Of a DNA stretch of 24,851 nt, positions 7,911 to 13,753 are shown piece by piece. This stretch comes from UBA922 sp964571295. GTDB taxonomy: Bacteria > Patescibacteriota > Patescibacteriia > Magasanikbacterales > UBA922. Location: assembly GCA_964571295.1 (NCBI GenBank), contig CAZNAO010000011.1, positions 1-24,851 on the forward strand, given 5' to 3'. A program made the position numbers and the translations under genes. Position 1 is the stretch's first letter; the number at the start of each line of letters is the position of its first letter. The notes under the pieces were generated by a model. The model saw nothing but the letters and a program-made list of their open reading frames with translations, made no database searches and was not told the DNA's origin.

Positions 7911-7967
7911 TCAACTACTATGCGATATCAACGTCCACCTGTTGCTGGACTACACCGCTCTAGTTGA
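7911..7967 (-). promoter_or_regulatory. Candidate structured spacer between infA and rpmJ
   Basis: The 104-base gap between infA and rpmJ is long for this cluster. Its RNA can fold into an outer 7-bp stem (TCAACTA with TAGTTGA) enclosing an inner hairpin (GTCCA, eight-base loop, TGGAC). There is no T tract, so it is unlikely to terminate transcription. A ribosomal-protein-binding or translational control site for the downstream genes is possible, but this is inference from pairing alone. Confidence 0.35.
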
Positions 7968-7987
7968 GACTTTAAACTAATTAATCA

Positions 7988-8206
7988 TTAGAACCGATAC
8001 GTAATACGTCCTTTTGAGAGATCATACGGGGTCATTTCGACTTTCACCTCGTCACCGACGTTGAGTCGAATATTGAACATCCGCATTTTTCCACCCAAAT
8101 GAGCGATTACTTCGTGTTCGTTTTCAAGCTTTACACGAAATTTGGCACCAGGGAGAAGTTCATCAATAACTCCCCTGACTTCCAAAAAATCATTGTTTTT
8201 TGGCAT
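7988..8206 (-). CDS. infA: Translation initiation factor IF-1
   Basis: This 72-residue protein has the S1/OB-fold IF-1 sequence. The N-terminal part is FLEVRGVIDELLPGAKFRVK, followed by NEHEVIAHLGGKMRMFNIRL, VGDEVKVEMTPYDLSKGRIT and the end YRF. IF-1 occupies the 30S A site during initiation. It is the first gene of the nine-gene run through rpsI and sits about 16 bases downstream of the predicted transcription start, so the leader is very short and has no Shine-Dalgarno sequence. Confidence 0.97.
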   Translation of the reverse strand: MPKNNDFLEVRGVIDELLPGAKFRVKLENEHEVIAHLGGKMRMFNIRLNVGDEVKVEMTPYDLSKGRITYRF

Positions 8207-8228
8207 GTAAAAAATATTTAACGCGGGT

Positions 8229-8257
8229 ATTGTAGCGTATTAGACAGCCCTTGTCAA
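8229..8257 (-). promoter_or_regulatory. Promoter of the infA-rpsI ribosomal operon
   Basis: On the minus strand a perfect -35 TTGACA (8257-8252) is separated by 17 bp from -10 TACAAT (8234-8229), with transcription expected to start near 8222. The infA ATG at 8206 is about 16 bases downstream. The sequence upstream of the -35 is rich in A tracts. Confidence 0.85.
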
Positions 8258-8338
8258 GGTGTACAACTTTTGAGTCATTTTTTCTCTATTTTTAGCTTAA
8301 TTTAGCCATGAAAGGGTATTCTTATTCTCCTTCTCAAA

Positions 8339-8367
8339 TTGACAAAACCACTCTTTTGATGTACCGT
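8339..8367 (+). promoter_or_regulatory. Possible promoter of the 8.4-kb structured RNA locus
   Basis: A perfect -35 TTGACA at 8339-8344 is followed after 17 bp by TACCGT, a poor -10. A second option is TTGATG (8356-8361), 17 bp, TTTATT (8379-8384). Both point to a plus-strand transcript beginning at about 8374-8391, divergent from the infA operon. Confidence 0.4.
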
Positions 8368-8668
8368 TTTACCGGCTCTTTATTCGTCTTACCCTATCGC
8401 TCACTCCGCCGGAGAGGCAATGCACGCCCAGTATCGTCAATGCCCTCATTGCAGGGTACGATTTGCGCTGGTCTCCTTACCGAGACCGCGCGTCGTTGAA
8501 CGAAAAATCAGAAATAATACGAGAGTCACGATCCACCGGGTAGCACTACCCGTCCACGACATCGTGAGCACCGCTGGCATCGTACCGATGGTACTCCCTT
8601 GCCGCGGCAGTGGCATGACTTTCATATACTGACCCCCCGGACTGGAAATCCGGGGGTTCTTGCTTTTT
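8368..8668 (+). ncRNA. Candidate structured non-coding RNA, unknown class
   Basis: The gap between infA and the GtrA-like gene (8207-8666) has no recognisable protein. The plus strand from about 8400 is richer in G and C than its surroundings and full of hairpins. One is a three-part stem 8428-8471 (CCAG, ATCGT and CCCT pairing with AGGG, ACGAT and CTGG). Others are GGTCTC/GAGACC (8470-8487), TCACGAT/ATCGTGA (8526-8567) enclosing CGGGTA/TACCCG (8537-8552), and CATCG/CGATG (8578-8590). It ends in a strong terminator. The first two stems overlap by two bases. I see no RNase P core motif, no tmRNA T-loop and no SRP GGAAG-AGCAGCC motif. A 70-codon frame (8420-8632) is an alternative reading. Confidence 0.45.
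8634..8668 (+). terminator. Terminator of the 8.4-kb RNA locus
   Basis: CCCCCGGA (8634-8641) pairs perfectly with TCCGGGGG (8649-8656) around a seven-base loop, and is followed on the plus strand by TTCTTGCTTTTT. No T tract follows in the minus direction, so it terminates a plus-strand transcript and not the convergent GtrA-like gene. Confidence 0.85.
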
Positions 8669-9095
8669 ATACCACCCCTTTTCGTTCCCGGTACACCCAA
8701 AATCTGAACAATGCAAAATTCCACAATACCATACACGCAATCGATGCGATCCGGACCAAGAGATAGGGCAAGTCCCAACGTTCATTTCCCACATACATAG
8801 CACTAACCGCAAATAGGTAATTCCACACTGACAACATGAGGTATCGGATCAATTCCTTATGCGCCGCACCACTGCTCGTGAATGTCCATTTTTTGTTTAA
8901 AGTAAAATTAAACCCCAATACGATCGCCTGGTTCATTACAGTCGAAACAGTCGGATTCCATTTGAACAATTCAACAAACGTTGTCAAAAGCGCAATGTCA
9001 ATCGCAACGCTTGACACACCAACAATGACATATTTTGCGAATTTGTATCGTTCCTGCCATGCAGCTCTCAGTACGGTGTGTATTCTTTGTTTCAT
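8667..9095 (-). CDS. GtrA-family membrane protein
   Basis: The protein is 142 residues from the ATG at 9095, with four predicted membrane helices. KYVIVGVSSVAIDIALLTTF, MNQAIVLGFNFTLNKKWTFT and the Arg-Tyr that follows are the GtrA/PF04138 pattern. GtrA-like proteins are thought to help move undecaprenyl-phosphate-linked sugars across the membrane for glycan decoration, but the substrate here is unknown. An ATG at 9146 in the same frame would lie within the terminator hairpin of the metal operon and is unlikely. The predicted -10 TATACT lies 8 bases before the chosen ATG. The gene follows the metal transporter operon but is separated from it by that terminator. Confidence 0.82.
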   Translation of the reverse strand: MKQRIHTVLRAAWQERYKFAKYVIVGVSSVAIDIALLTTFVELFKWNPTVSTVMNQAIVLGFNFTLNKKWTFTSSGAAHKELIRYLMLSVWNYLFAVSAMYVGNERWDLPYLLVRIASIACMVLWNFALFRFWVYRERKGVV

Positions 9096-9103
9096 ATCGG
9101 ATA

Positions 9104-9109
9104 AGTATA
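9104..9109 (-). promoter_or_regulatory. -10 box of the GtrA-like gene
   Basis: TATACT on the minus strand lies 8 bases before the ATG at 9095, the same geometry as other apparently leaderless genes here. The -35 region is not recognisable; the bases at the expected distance are GGCAAT. Confidence 0.4.
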
Positions 9110-9113
9110 CAAC

Positions 9114-9139
9114 AAAAAACTGGTTGATTGCCAGTTTTT
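9114..9139 (-). terminator. Terminator of the metal ABC transporter operon
   Basis: On the minus strand AAAAACTGG pairs with CCAGTTTTTT around a seven-base loop, ending in a tract of six T. It lies 11 bases after the permease stop codon. Confidence 0.75.
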
Positions 9140-9150
9140 CATACACTTCT

Positions 9151-10005
9151 TTATACCAAACTTACCATGCTTCGCTTCACCTTTACTCTGTTTTTCACCA
9201 CCGAATATCCGAATGCCACCAAAAAGACACAGCCCTGAAAGAAGACAATCGACCCACCGGTCGAGACATCAAGATAATAACTCATATATGCTCCCACTAC
9301 CGAACTTACAACACTTACCGAAGTTGCAATCGCAAGCATGACCGGAAACCGTTTCGTCAATACGAATGCAGTCGATCCCGGAGTGATGAGCATTGCAATC
9401 ACGAGAATAATACCTACCGTCTGAAGCGATACGGTGATCGTCAGTGCTAAGAGAACCAGTAGCAGATAATGAATTTTCTTTACCGAAATTCCAATCGATT
9501 GCATGTGCGTCGGGTCAAAACAAAAAAGCAATAATGTTCTCCTGAATGCAAAGATGATTGCCACAACCGCAATTGAGACACCAATCGTATACCATGCGGC
9601 ACTATTAGATATGCCGAGTACATACCCGAATAATACATGCATGAGGTCAACCGAGGAAACTGTTCGGGATATGAGCACGAGTCCCAATGCAAATAGCATA
9701 GTAAATACAATTCCCATAACCGCATCTTCTTTGATCTTGGTGTGCGTCTTGATACTTCCGATAAGCAAAACCGCAAGAAGCGCAAATACAAATGCACCAA
9801 TACTGAATGGTATACCGATAATGTATGCGAGCACGACACCCGGTAATACCGCATGAGAAATCGCATCTCCGAGCAATGACCAGCCTTTTAAAATCAGAAA
9901 GCATGACAATAACGCGCACACCACCCCCACTGCCGAAGAAACTACGATCGCCTTCACCATGAAGGGGAACTGAAGTGGTGTTGTGATGATATCAATAATA
10001 TTCAT
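9151..10005 (-). CDS. Metal ABC transporter permease (ABC-3 family)
   Basis: This 284-residue membrane protein has about eight predicted helices. The family pattern is clear in CALLSCFLILKGWSLLGDAI, SHAVLPGVVLAYIIGIPFSI and TVGIILVIAMLITPGSTAFV, as in MntB, SitC and ZnuB. It should form the membrane channel of an importer with the ATPase encoded 9 bp upstream and the binding protein before that. Substrate is Mn, Fe or Zn; the binding protein points towards Mn or Fe. It is the last gene of the operon before a terminator. Confidence 0.92.
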   Translation of the reverse strand: MNIIDIITTPLQFPFMVKAIVVSSAVGVVCALLSCFLILKGWSLLGDAISHAVLPGVVLAYIIGIPFSIGAFVFALLAVLLIGSIKTHTKIKEDAVMGIVFTMLFALGLVLISRTVSSVDLMHVLFGYVLGISNSAAWYTIGVSIAVVAIIFAFRRTLLLFCFDPTHMQSIGISVKKIHYLLLVLLALTITVSLQTVGIILVIAMLITPGSTAFVLTKRFPVMLAIATSVSVVSSVVGAYMSYYLDVSTGGSIVFFQGCVFLVAFGYSVVKNRVKVKRSMVSLV

Positions 10006-10014
10006 AACAAAAAA

Positions 10015-10764
10015 TTAACGTTCAAATCGCACATGGTGCATCGCACCATCGTACGTGGCCTCTACCAATTCTCGAGTAAATACTTCTTTCGTCGGTCCGT
10101 ACGCGAGTATGGTCTTTTTGACCAGAGCGATATGGTCGCAATATTCTGAAAGTGACGTCAATTCGTGAGTTGAAAGTATGATCGTTTTTCCTTCCTCTTT
10201 CAGCTTGAGCAATAATTGCGTCAGTGATTTTTCGCTTTTGGCATCCACCCCGGCAAACGGCTCGTCAAGCAAGAGCACTTCTGCACCATGCGCAAGCGCA
10301 CGGGCAACAAACACCCGTTTCTTCTGACCACCCGACAATTCTCCGATCTGTCGGTCTTTATATTCGTACATTGCGACTTTTTCCAGTGCTTCCACAACTT
10401 TTGTATGATCTTCTTTTGTCGGCGTACGGAAGATATTTTGCAATCCATATCTACCCATCATGACAACATCATATACCGATACTGGAAAATCCCAATCCAC
10501 CAATTCGTTTTGCGGCACATACGCAACCACTCCGTTTTTCTGAGCATCTTTTGCGTTTTTCCCACTTACGATTACCGAGCCTTTGTCCGGCGTAACCAAT
10601 CCCATAATCACTTTGAACAGCGTTGACTTTCCTGCCCCATTCATCCCGATCACTCCCGAAAAAGTCCCATACGGAATTTGCAGTGACGCATCATGCAATG
10701 CCACGTGATCGTGGTACATAACCTCCACATCACGAAGTTCAATTGCGTATTTTTTTTCTTCCAT
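10015..10764 (-). CDS. Metal ABC transporter ATP-binding protein
   Basis: This 249-residue ATPase has Walker A GMNGAGKST at about residues 39-47, a Q-loop in VAYVPQNELVDWDFPV, the signature LSGGQKKR, Walker B VLLLDEPFAGVD and the switch histidine in ILSTHEL. It is of the MntA/SitB/ZnuC type that powers ABC-3 permeases. Its start is well supported: AGGAG lies 7 bases before the ATG, inside the last codons of the binding-protein gene, with only two bases between the genes. This is one of the few clear Shine-Dalgarno sites in the window and suggests translational coupling. Confidence 0.94.
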   Translation of the reverse strand: MEEKKYAIELRDVEVMYHDHVALHDASLQIPYGTFSGVIGMNGAGKSTLFKVIMGLVTPDKGSVIVSGKNAKDAQKNGVVAYVPQNELVDWDFPVSVYDVVMMGRYGLQNIFRTPTKEDHTKVVEALEKVAMYEYKDRQIGELSGGQKKRVFVARALAHGAEVLLLDEPFAGVDAKSEKSLTQLLLKLKEEGKTIILSTHELTSLSEYCDHIALVKKTILAYGPTKEVFTRELVEATYDGAMHHVRFER

Positions 10765-10766
10765 AC

Positions 10767-11699
10767 TTATTCTCCTTTTAATCCAGAAATAATAGTGTTA
10801 ACGGTATGCTCAAGCAATTTGAGATACGTCGGTGCCGGTCCGTCCGCTGCTGAAAGAGAGTCGACGTATAATACCCCTCCCATACGGGCTCCTGACTCAC
10901 GCACCACTTCTTCCTGAATGCGCGGCTCGATCGTACTTTCACAAAATACCACCGGGATATTATTCGCTTTGACTTCATTTACCACTTTCGCAATCTGCTG
11001 GGGGCTTCCCTGAGATTCGTCATTAATCGCCCAGAGGTATAATTCTTTCATGCCGTAATCTTTTGCAAGATAACTAAACGCACCTTCACAGGTGGTCAGA
11101 TATCGTTGGTTCTGAGGCACTGTCTCAATCGATTCTCTCATGGTGGTATCAAGCGCTTTGATTTTTTCAGTATATATTCGCGCCTGCTCAGTGAAATATG
11201 CCTCATGTTCAGGCGCTTCGTGTATGAGGGCTTCTTTGATATTTTCTACATATATTAATGCCTGCGCCGGAGACATCCATGCGTGAGGATTCGGTTTGTC
11301 TCGGTATAAACCTTCTTTAATTGGCACTACCGTGACACCATCGCTAATTGTCACATGCGGGACATCCGGCACACTCGTATAGAGTTTTTGTGCCCATGCT
11401 TCGAGATTGAGTCCGTTGTCAAAAATAATATCAGCACGTGATGCGCGGATCAGATCGCCAGGCGTGGGTTCATACCCGTGAATTTCCACTCCCGGTTTGG
11501 TAAGTGATACCGCATCAACCTTATCCCCTCCCACTTCACGAACCATGTCCGAAATAACAGTGAAGGTGGAGAGTACGGTGAGTTTACCATCCATCGTTTT
11601 CTTCTCTCCATCACTATTTGAATTGCGTGATGCAAAAAAGAAACCAACGAGTGTTGCAATAATGATAATAGAAGTAAGTATTGTTGTTTTTTTATTCAT
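10767..11699 (-). CDS. Metal ABC transporter substrate-binding protein (MntC/PsaA/SitA-like)
   Basis: The protein is 310 residues from the ATG at 11699. An in-frame ATG at 11720 would overlap the regulator gene. It has an N-terminal hydrophobic segment (TTILTSIIIIATLVGFFFAS) and then a cluster A-I solute-binding fold. Likely metal ligands are His in GVEIHGYEPTPGD, His in NPHAWMSP, Glu in CEGAFSYLAKDYG and Asp in LYVDSLS. Two His, one Glu and one Asp is the Mn/Fe set of PsaA/MntC, unlike the His-rich loop and third His of ZnuA. No lipobox cysteine follows the hydrophobic segment, so it is probably held by an uncleaved signal anchor. It sits between the regulator and the ATPase gene. Confidence 0.9.
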   Translation of the reverse strand: MNKKTTILTSIIIIATLVGFFFASRNSNSDGEKKTMDGKLTVLSTFTVISDMVREVGGDKVDAVSLTKPGVEIHGYEPTPGDLIRASRADIIFDNGLNLEAWAQKLYTSVPDVPHVTISDGVTVVPIKEGLYRDKPNPHAWMSPAQALIYVENIKEALIHEAPEHEAYFTEQARIYTEKIKALDTTMRESIETVPQNQRYLTTCEGAFSYLAKDYGMKELYLWAINDESQGSPQQIAKVVNEVKANNIPVVFCESTIEPRIQEEVVRESGARMGGVLYVDSLSAADGPAPTYLKLLEHTVNTIISGLKGE

Positions 11700-11712
11700 A
11701 ATAACTGTATAA

Positions 11713-12123
11713 CTAATCAAACAATTTTATTTTCTTCCCATGCGGATCCACTTCCGGATTGCCGAGAAATCGGGCGAGGCGTTCAATTACGTCATCAGAA
11801 AACGCATGTTCGAGCTTGTGCGCTTCGTCGTGCACTTTTTCCAAAGGAACATCTAAAACTTGATGAAGGAATACTTCGATCAGCCGATGTTTGTACGTAA
11901 GTTTTACGGCACGTTTTTTTCCGTGCGCGGTAAGGATGATCCCTCCGCTTCGGTCGCTTCTGGTGAGACGCGCGCGTTCGAGATCGCGTATGCGTTCCGA
12001 TACCGTGGATCGTGCGAGGTTGAGATAGCGTGCAATGTCGATGATGCGAACGCGAATTTTCTGTTCTTCGAGGCAATGGATCGCCCGGATATAATCTTCC
12101 CGTGTCGGAGTCATGTTTCGCAT
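11713..12123 (-). CDS. DtxR/MntR-family metal-dependent repressor
   Basis: The protein is 136 residues from the ATG at 12123, or 133 from 12114. An upstream ATG at 12153 precedes the predicted transcription start and is rejected. The winged helix is MTPTREDYIRAIHCLEEQ through RIIDIARYLNLARSTVSERI. The dimerisation and metal domain contains YKHRLIEVFL and HDEAHKLEHAFSDDVIERL, then NPEVDPHGKKI. His, Glu and His residues match the metal positions of the family, with His where DtxR has Cys102. There is no SH3-like third domain, as in MntR. It heads the metal-uptake operon, 13 bp before the binding protein, and probably represses it when Mn or Fe is plentiful. The exact metal is uncertain. Confidence 0.88.
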   Translation of the reverse strand: MRNMTPTREDYIRAIHCLEEQKIRVRIIDIARYLNLARSTVSERIRDLERARLTRSDRSGGIILTAHGKKRAVKLTYKHRLIEVFLHQVLDVPLEKVHDEAHKLEHAFSDDVIERLARFLGNPEVDPHGKKIKLFD

Positions 12124-12134
12124 ATCGTTTATTT

Positions 12135-12152
12135 TGTTCGTATGTACGAACA
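12135..12152. promoter_or_regulatory. Palindromic operator of the metal-uptake operon
   Basis: A perfect inverted repeat of TGTTCGTA and TACGAACA around a two-base centre covers the predicted transcription start of the regulator. Position and symmetry fit autorepression by the DtxR/MntR-type protein encoded just downstream. No second copy was found in the window. Confidence 0.7.
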
Positions 12153-12154
12153 TC

Positions 12155-12183
12155 ACTATATCATGCCTACCACCTTTCGTCAA
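12155..12183 (-). promoter_or_regulatory. Promoter of the metal regulator-transporter operon
   Basis: On the minus strand -35 TTGACG (12183-12178), 17 bp, and -10 TATAGT (12160-12155) predict a start near 12148, inside the palindrome at 12135-12152. This rules out the longer N-terminal extensions of the regulator reading frame. Confidence 0.8.
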
Positions 12184-12208
12184 GCATCGTTTATCCACTT
12201 GTTTTTTA

Positions 12209-12237
12209 TTGACACAGACATTTTTTTCATGTATCCT
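12209..12237 (+). promoter_or_regulatory. Promoter of the 12.3-kb structured RNA locus
   Basis: A perfect -35 TTGACA (12209-12214), a 17-bp spacer with a T tract, and -10 TATCCT (12232-12237) face the plus strand, divergent from the metal operon. Transcription should begin near 12244, at the first hairpin of the GC-rich locus. Confidence 0.7.
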
Positions 12238-12240
12238 GTG

Positions 12241-12706
12241 CTGACCTGTTTTGCACATTGCCAAGCATTCGCTGGCTCGAACAGGCTTCAACTACTACCG
12301 TCCTTTCGGAGTGCTCTGTGCACGACCCTCGTTTTCCCTCGTTCTTCTGCGGTACCCTCCCTGACAAGGGTGAAGACACCCGATCTGCCACGCTCGTCCC
12401 CGACGACTCGGTCCCCACGGGACCTGCGTACCCGCGTCGAGTGCGGGCTGGCAACAACCGCCGCGTCCAGACCGACAACGGTCTTCTAAAGTTCACCGGC
12501 GAGGAGATGCCGGGCAACACGGGAGACGGAAACGTCGCCTAAGAAGCACTCACGTACCGGTAGTTCCCGGCGCTGTATCCAACTGACTTCTCGTAGTTGG
12601 GTACGGCGTCCGGACTCAACTTGTTCATTCTAAGATAATCTTATCTACAACAAAAAGCAGATAGCAAGTAGCAAACTAATTTGATACTACACTATCTGCT
12701 TTTTTA
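12241..12706 (+). ncRNA. Candidate long structured non-coding RNA, unknown class
   Basis: From 12124 to 12721 there is no convincing protein gene. From 12241 the plus strand is much richer in G and C than its neighbours and is dense in stems. They are CCTGTT/AACAGG (12245-12285) enclosing GCCA-GC/GC-TGGC, GGTCCC/GGGACC (12410-12424), CCCGC/GCGGG (12431-12447), AGACCG/CGGTCT (12469-12484), CCGGC/GCCGG (12496-12513), and GACG-GAAA-CGTC with a GNRA loop (12525-12536). The last is a 14-bp stem 12571-12584/12595-12608 with three G-U pairs. A promoter precedes it and a terminator ends it. Both flanking genes run on the minus strand, so it is not a leader of a coding gene. No RNase P, tmRNA or SRP hallmark was found. 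Confidence 0.55.
12652..12706. terminator. Bidirectional terminator between the RNA locus and guaC
   Basis: AGCAGATAG (12656-12664) pairs with CTATCTGCT (12692-12700), with an inner GTAG/CTAC stem. It is flanked by AAAAA on the left and TTTTT on the right. It can terminate the plus-strand RNA locus and, read from the other side, the minus-strand guaC gene. Confidence 0.75.
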
Positions 12707-12721
12707 TTTTGAATAGAGTGT

Positions 12722-13681
12722 TTAAGTAATTACATGCTCAACATTTCTAATGTTATATAGCGTCTTTCCCCCACTGTACGAAATTGCACTTTGTAAATCT
12801 TCTTCAATCTCTTGCAATTTTTGTTCATACGTCATTGTATTGCATTCGATGTGACGTAAAAAACCTTCTACATGATGTTGTGTGCCTTTATTATGCTCTG
12901 ATGCTGAACCAAAATAGATTTTCTTTATCTCGCCATCAACACTAATTGTCTCACCTGGAGAATCAACACAGGCACTAAACATACCACCAACCATTACCAT
13001 ATCAGCACCCGCATGAATTGCCTTTGCAATATCTCCATTATGCTTGATTCCACCATCCGCAATAAGTATGGTTTTCAATTTTTTTTCTCTTTTGACCTCC
13101 CCACATACTCTAACACATGAATACATCGGATAGGTAAATCCTGTCTTGAATTTGGTCGAACACGCTGAACCGCCGCCAATACCGACCTTCACCGCATCTG
13201 CTCCCCATGCCGCAAGATCGACAAAAGCCTGTTTACTTGCGATATTTCCCGCAATGATGAAGCACTCTGGAAAATTCTTTCTCGCATGTTCCAAAATTTT
13301 CTTGACTGCCGGGCTGTGACCATGTGCGATATCGATGGTCACAGCATCAATACGAAGATTCTTTGATTTCAATGTTTCAATAAGCGCATAATCACTGTCT
13401 TTTACCCCGAGAGAAATGGAAATAAAAATATCTTGATTCTTCTCGACCCATGCAACAATTTCTTCGTATGCGTAAAATCTATGAAGAATATAGAAATACT
13501 CATGTTCTGCCATCCAGCGTGCGAGCGTGAAATCGATCGTGCATTTCATATTTGCCGGCATTACCGGTACCCGCCACTGCCTCCCTGCGCATGATACCGA
13601 GGTATCACACTCTGACCGAGAATTCACGACACAGAGTTTTGGCACAAGCCAAACCTGCGAGTATTCGAGTGCTCTTTCCAT
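12722..13681 (-). CDS. guaC: GMP reductase (IMPDH/GMPR family)
   Basis: The protein is 319 residues from the ATG at 13681; a TTG two codons upstream is possible. It is a TIM-barrel enzyme of the IMPDH/GMPR family without the CBS pair of IMPDH. Key segments are VTIDIAHGHSPAVKKILEHA, the catalytic loop VGIGGGSACSTKFKTGF with its Cys, LIADGGIKHNGDIAKAIHAG, MVMVGGMFSACVDSPGETIS, and IYFGSASEHNKGTQHHVEG. The last pair and the C-terminal EEDLQSAISYSGGKTLYNIR match the Firmicutes-type GuaC. It should reduce GMP to IMP with NADPH, releasing ammonia, in purine salvage. IMPDH is less likely because of length and these segments. It is a single gene between two terminators. Confidence 0.85.
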   Translation of the reverse strand: MERALEYSQVWLVPKLCVVNSRSECDTSVSCAGRQWRVPVMPANMKCTIDFTLARWMAEHEYFYILHRFYAYEEIVAWVEKNQDIFISISLGVKDSDYALIETLKSKNLRIDAVTIDIAHGHSPAVKKILEHARKNFPECFIIAGNIASKQAFVDLAAWGADAVKVGIGGGSACSTKFKTGFTYPMYSCVRVCGEVKREKKLKTILIADGGIKHNGDIAKAIHAGADMVMVGGMFSACVDSPGETISVDGEIKKIYFGSASEHNKGTQHHVEGFLRHIECNTMTYEQKLQEIEEDLQSAISYSGGKTLYNIRNVEHVIT

Positions 13682-13725
13682 AGACAAGCATTGTTAAAAC
13701 TTAATTATTACTTATTTTTGCACGT

Positions 13726-13753
13726 AAAAAAAGGGTTATGACTAACCCTTTTT
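13726..13753. terminator. Terminator after alaS
   Basis: GGGTTA and TAACCC flank a four-base loop, with seven A on the left and five T on the right in the plus-strand view. On the minus strand this ends the alaS transcript in a tract of seven T. It lies at the alaS stop codon and ahead of guaC. Confidence 0.85.

Noticed and set aside
8420..8632. 70-codon plus-strand frame with an SD-like GGAG
   Set aside because: The composition is unlike the neighbouring proteins and the region is dense in hairpins. It is kept as the alternative to the ncRNA call but not annotated as a gene.
8207..8666. RNase P RNA, tmRNA or SRP RNA in this gap or at 12241-12706
   Set aside because: I looked on both strands for GAGGAAAGTC, a T-loop with acceptor end, and GGAAG-AGCAGCC; none was found. 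A covariance-model search would be decisive.
12135..12152. LexA (SOS) box
   Set aside because: The arms are GTTCG then CGAAC, the reverse order of the CGAAC-N4-GTTCG box, and no SOS gene is adjacent.
12124..12291. N-terminal extension of the DtxR-like regulator to an ATG at 12291 or 12153
   Set aside because: A strong promoter and palindrome lie inside this extension, with transcription expected near 12148, so those codons are not in the mRNA.
12258..12542. 94-codon plus-strand frame within the GC-rich locus, ending in NVA
   Set aside because: It starts with TTG without a ribosome binding site, has no recognisable protein pattern, and is interrupted by many stems that fit an RNA. The NVA end recalls a tmRNA tag, but no T-loop, acceptor stem or CCA end was found.
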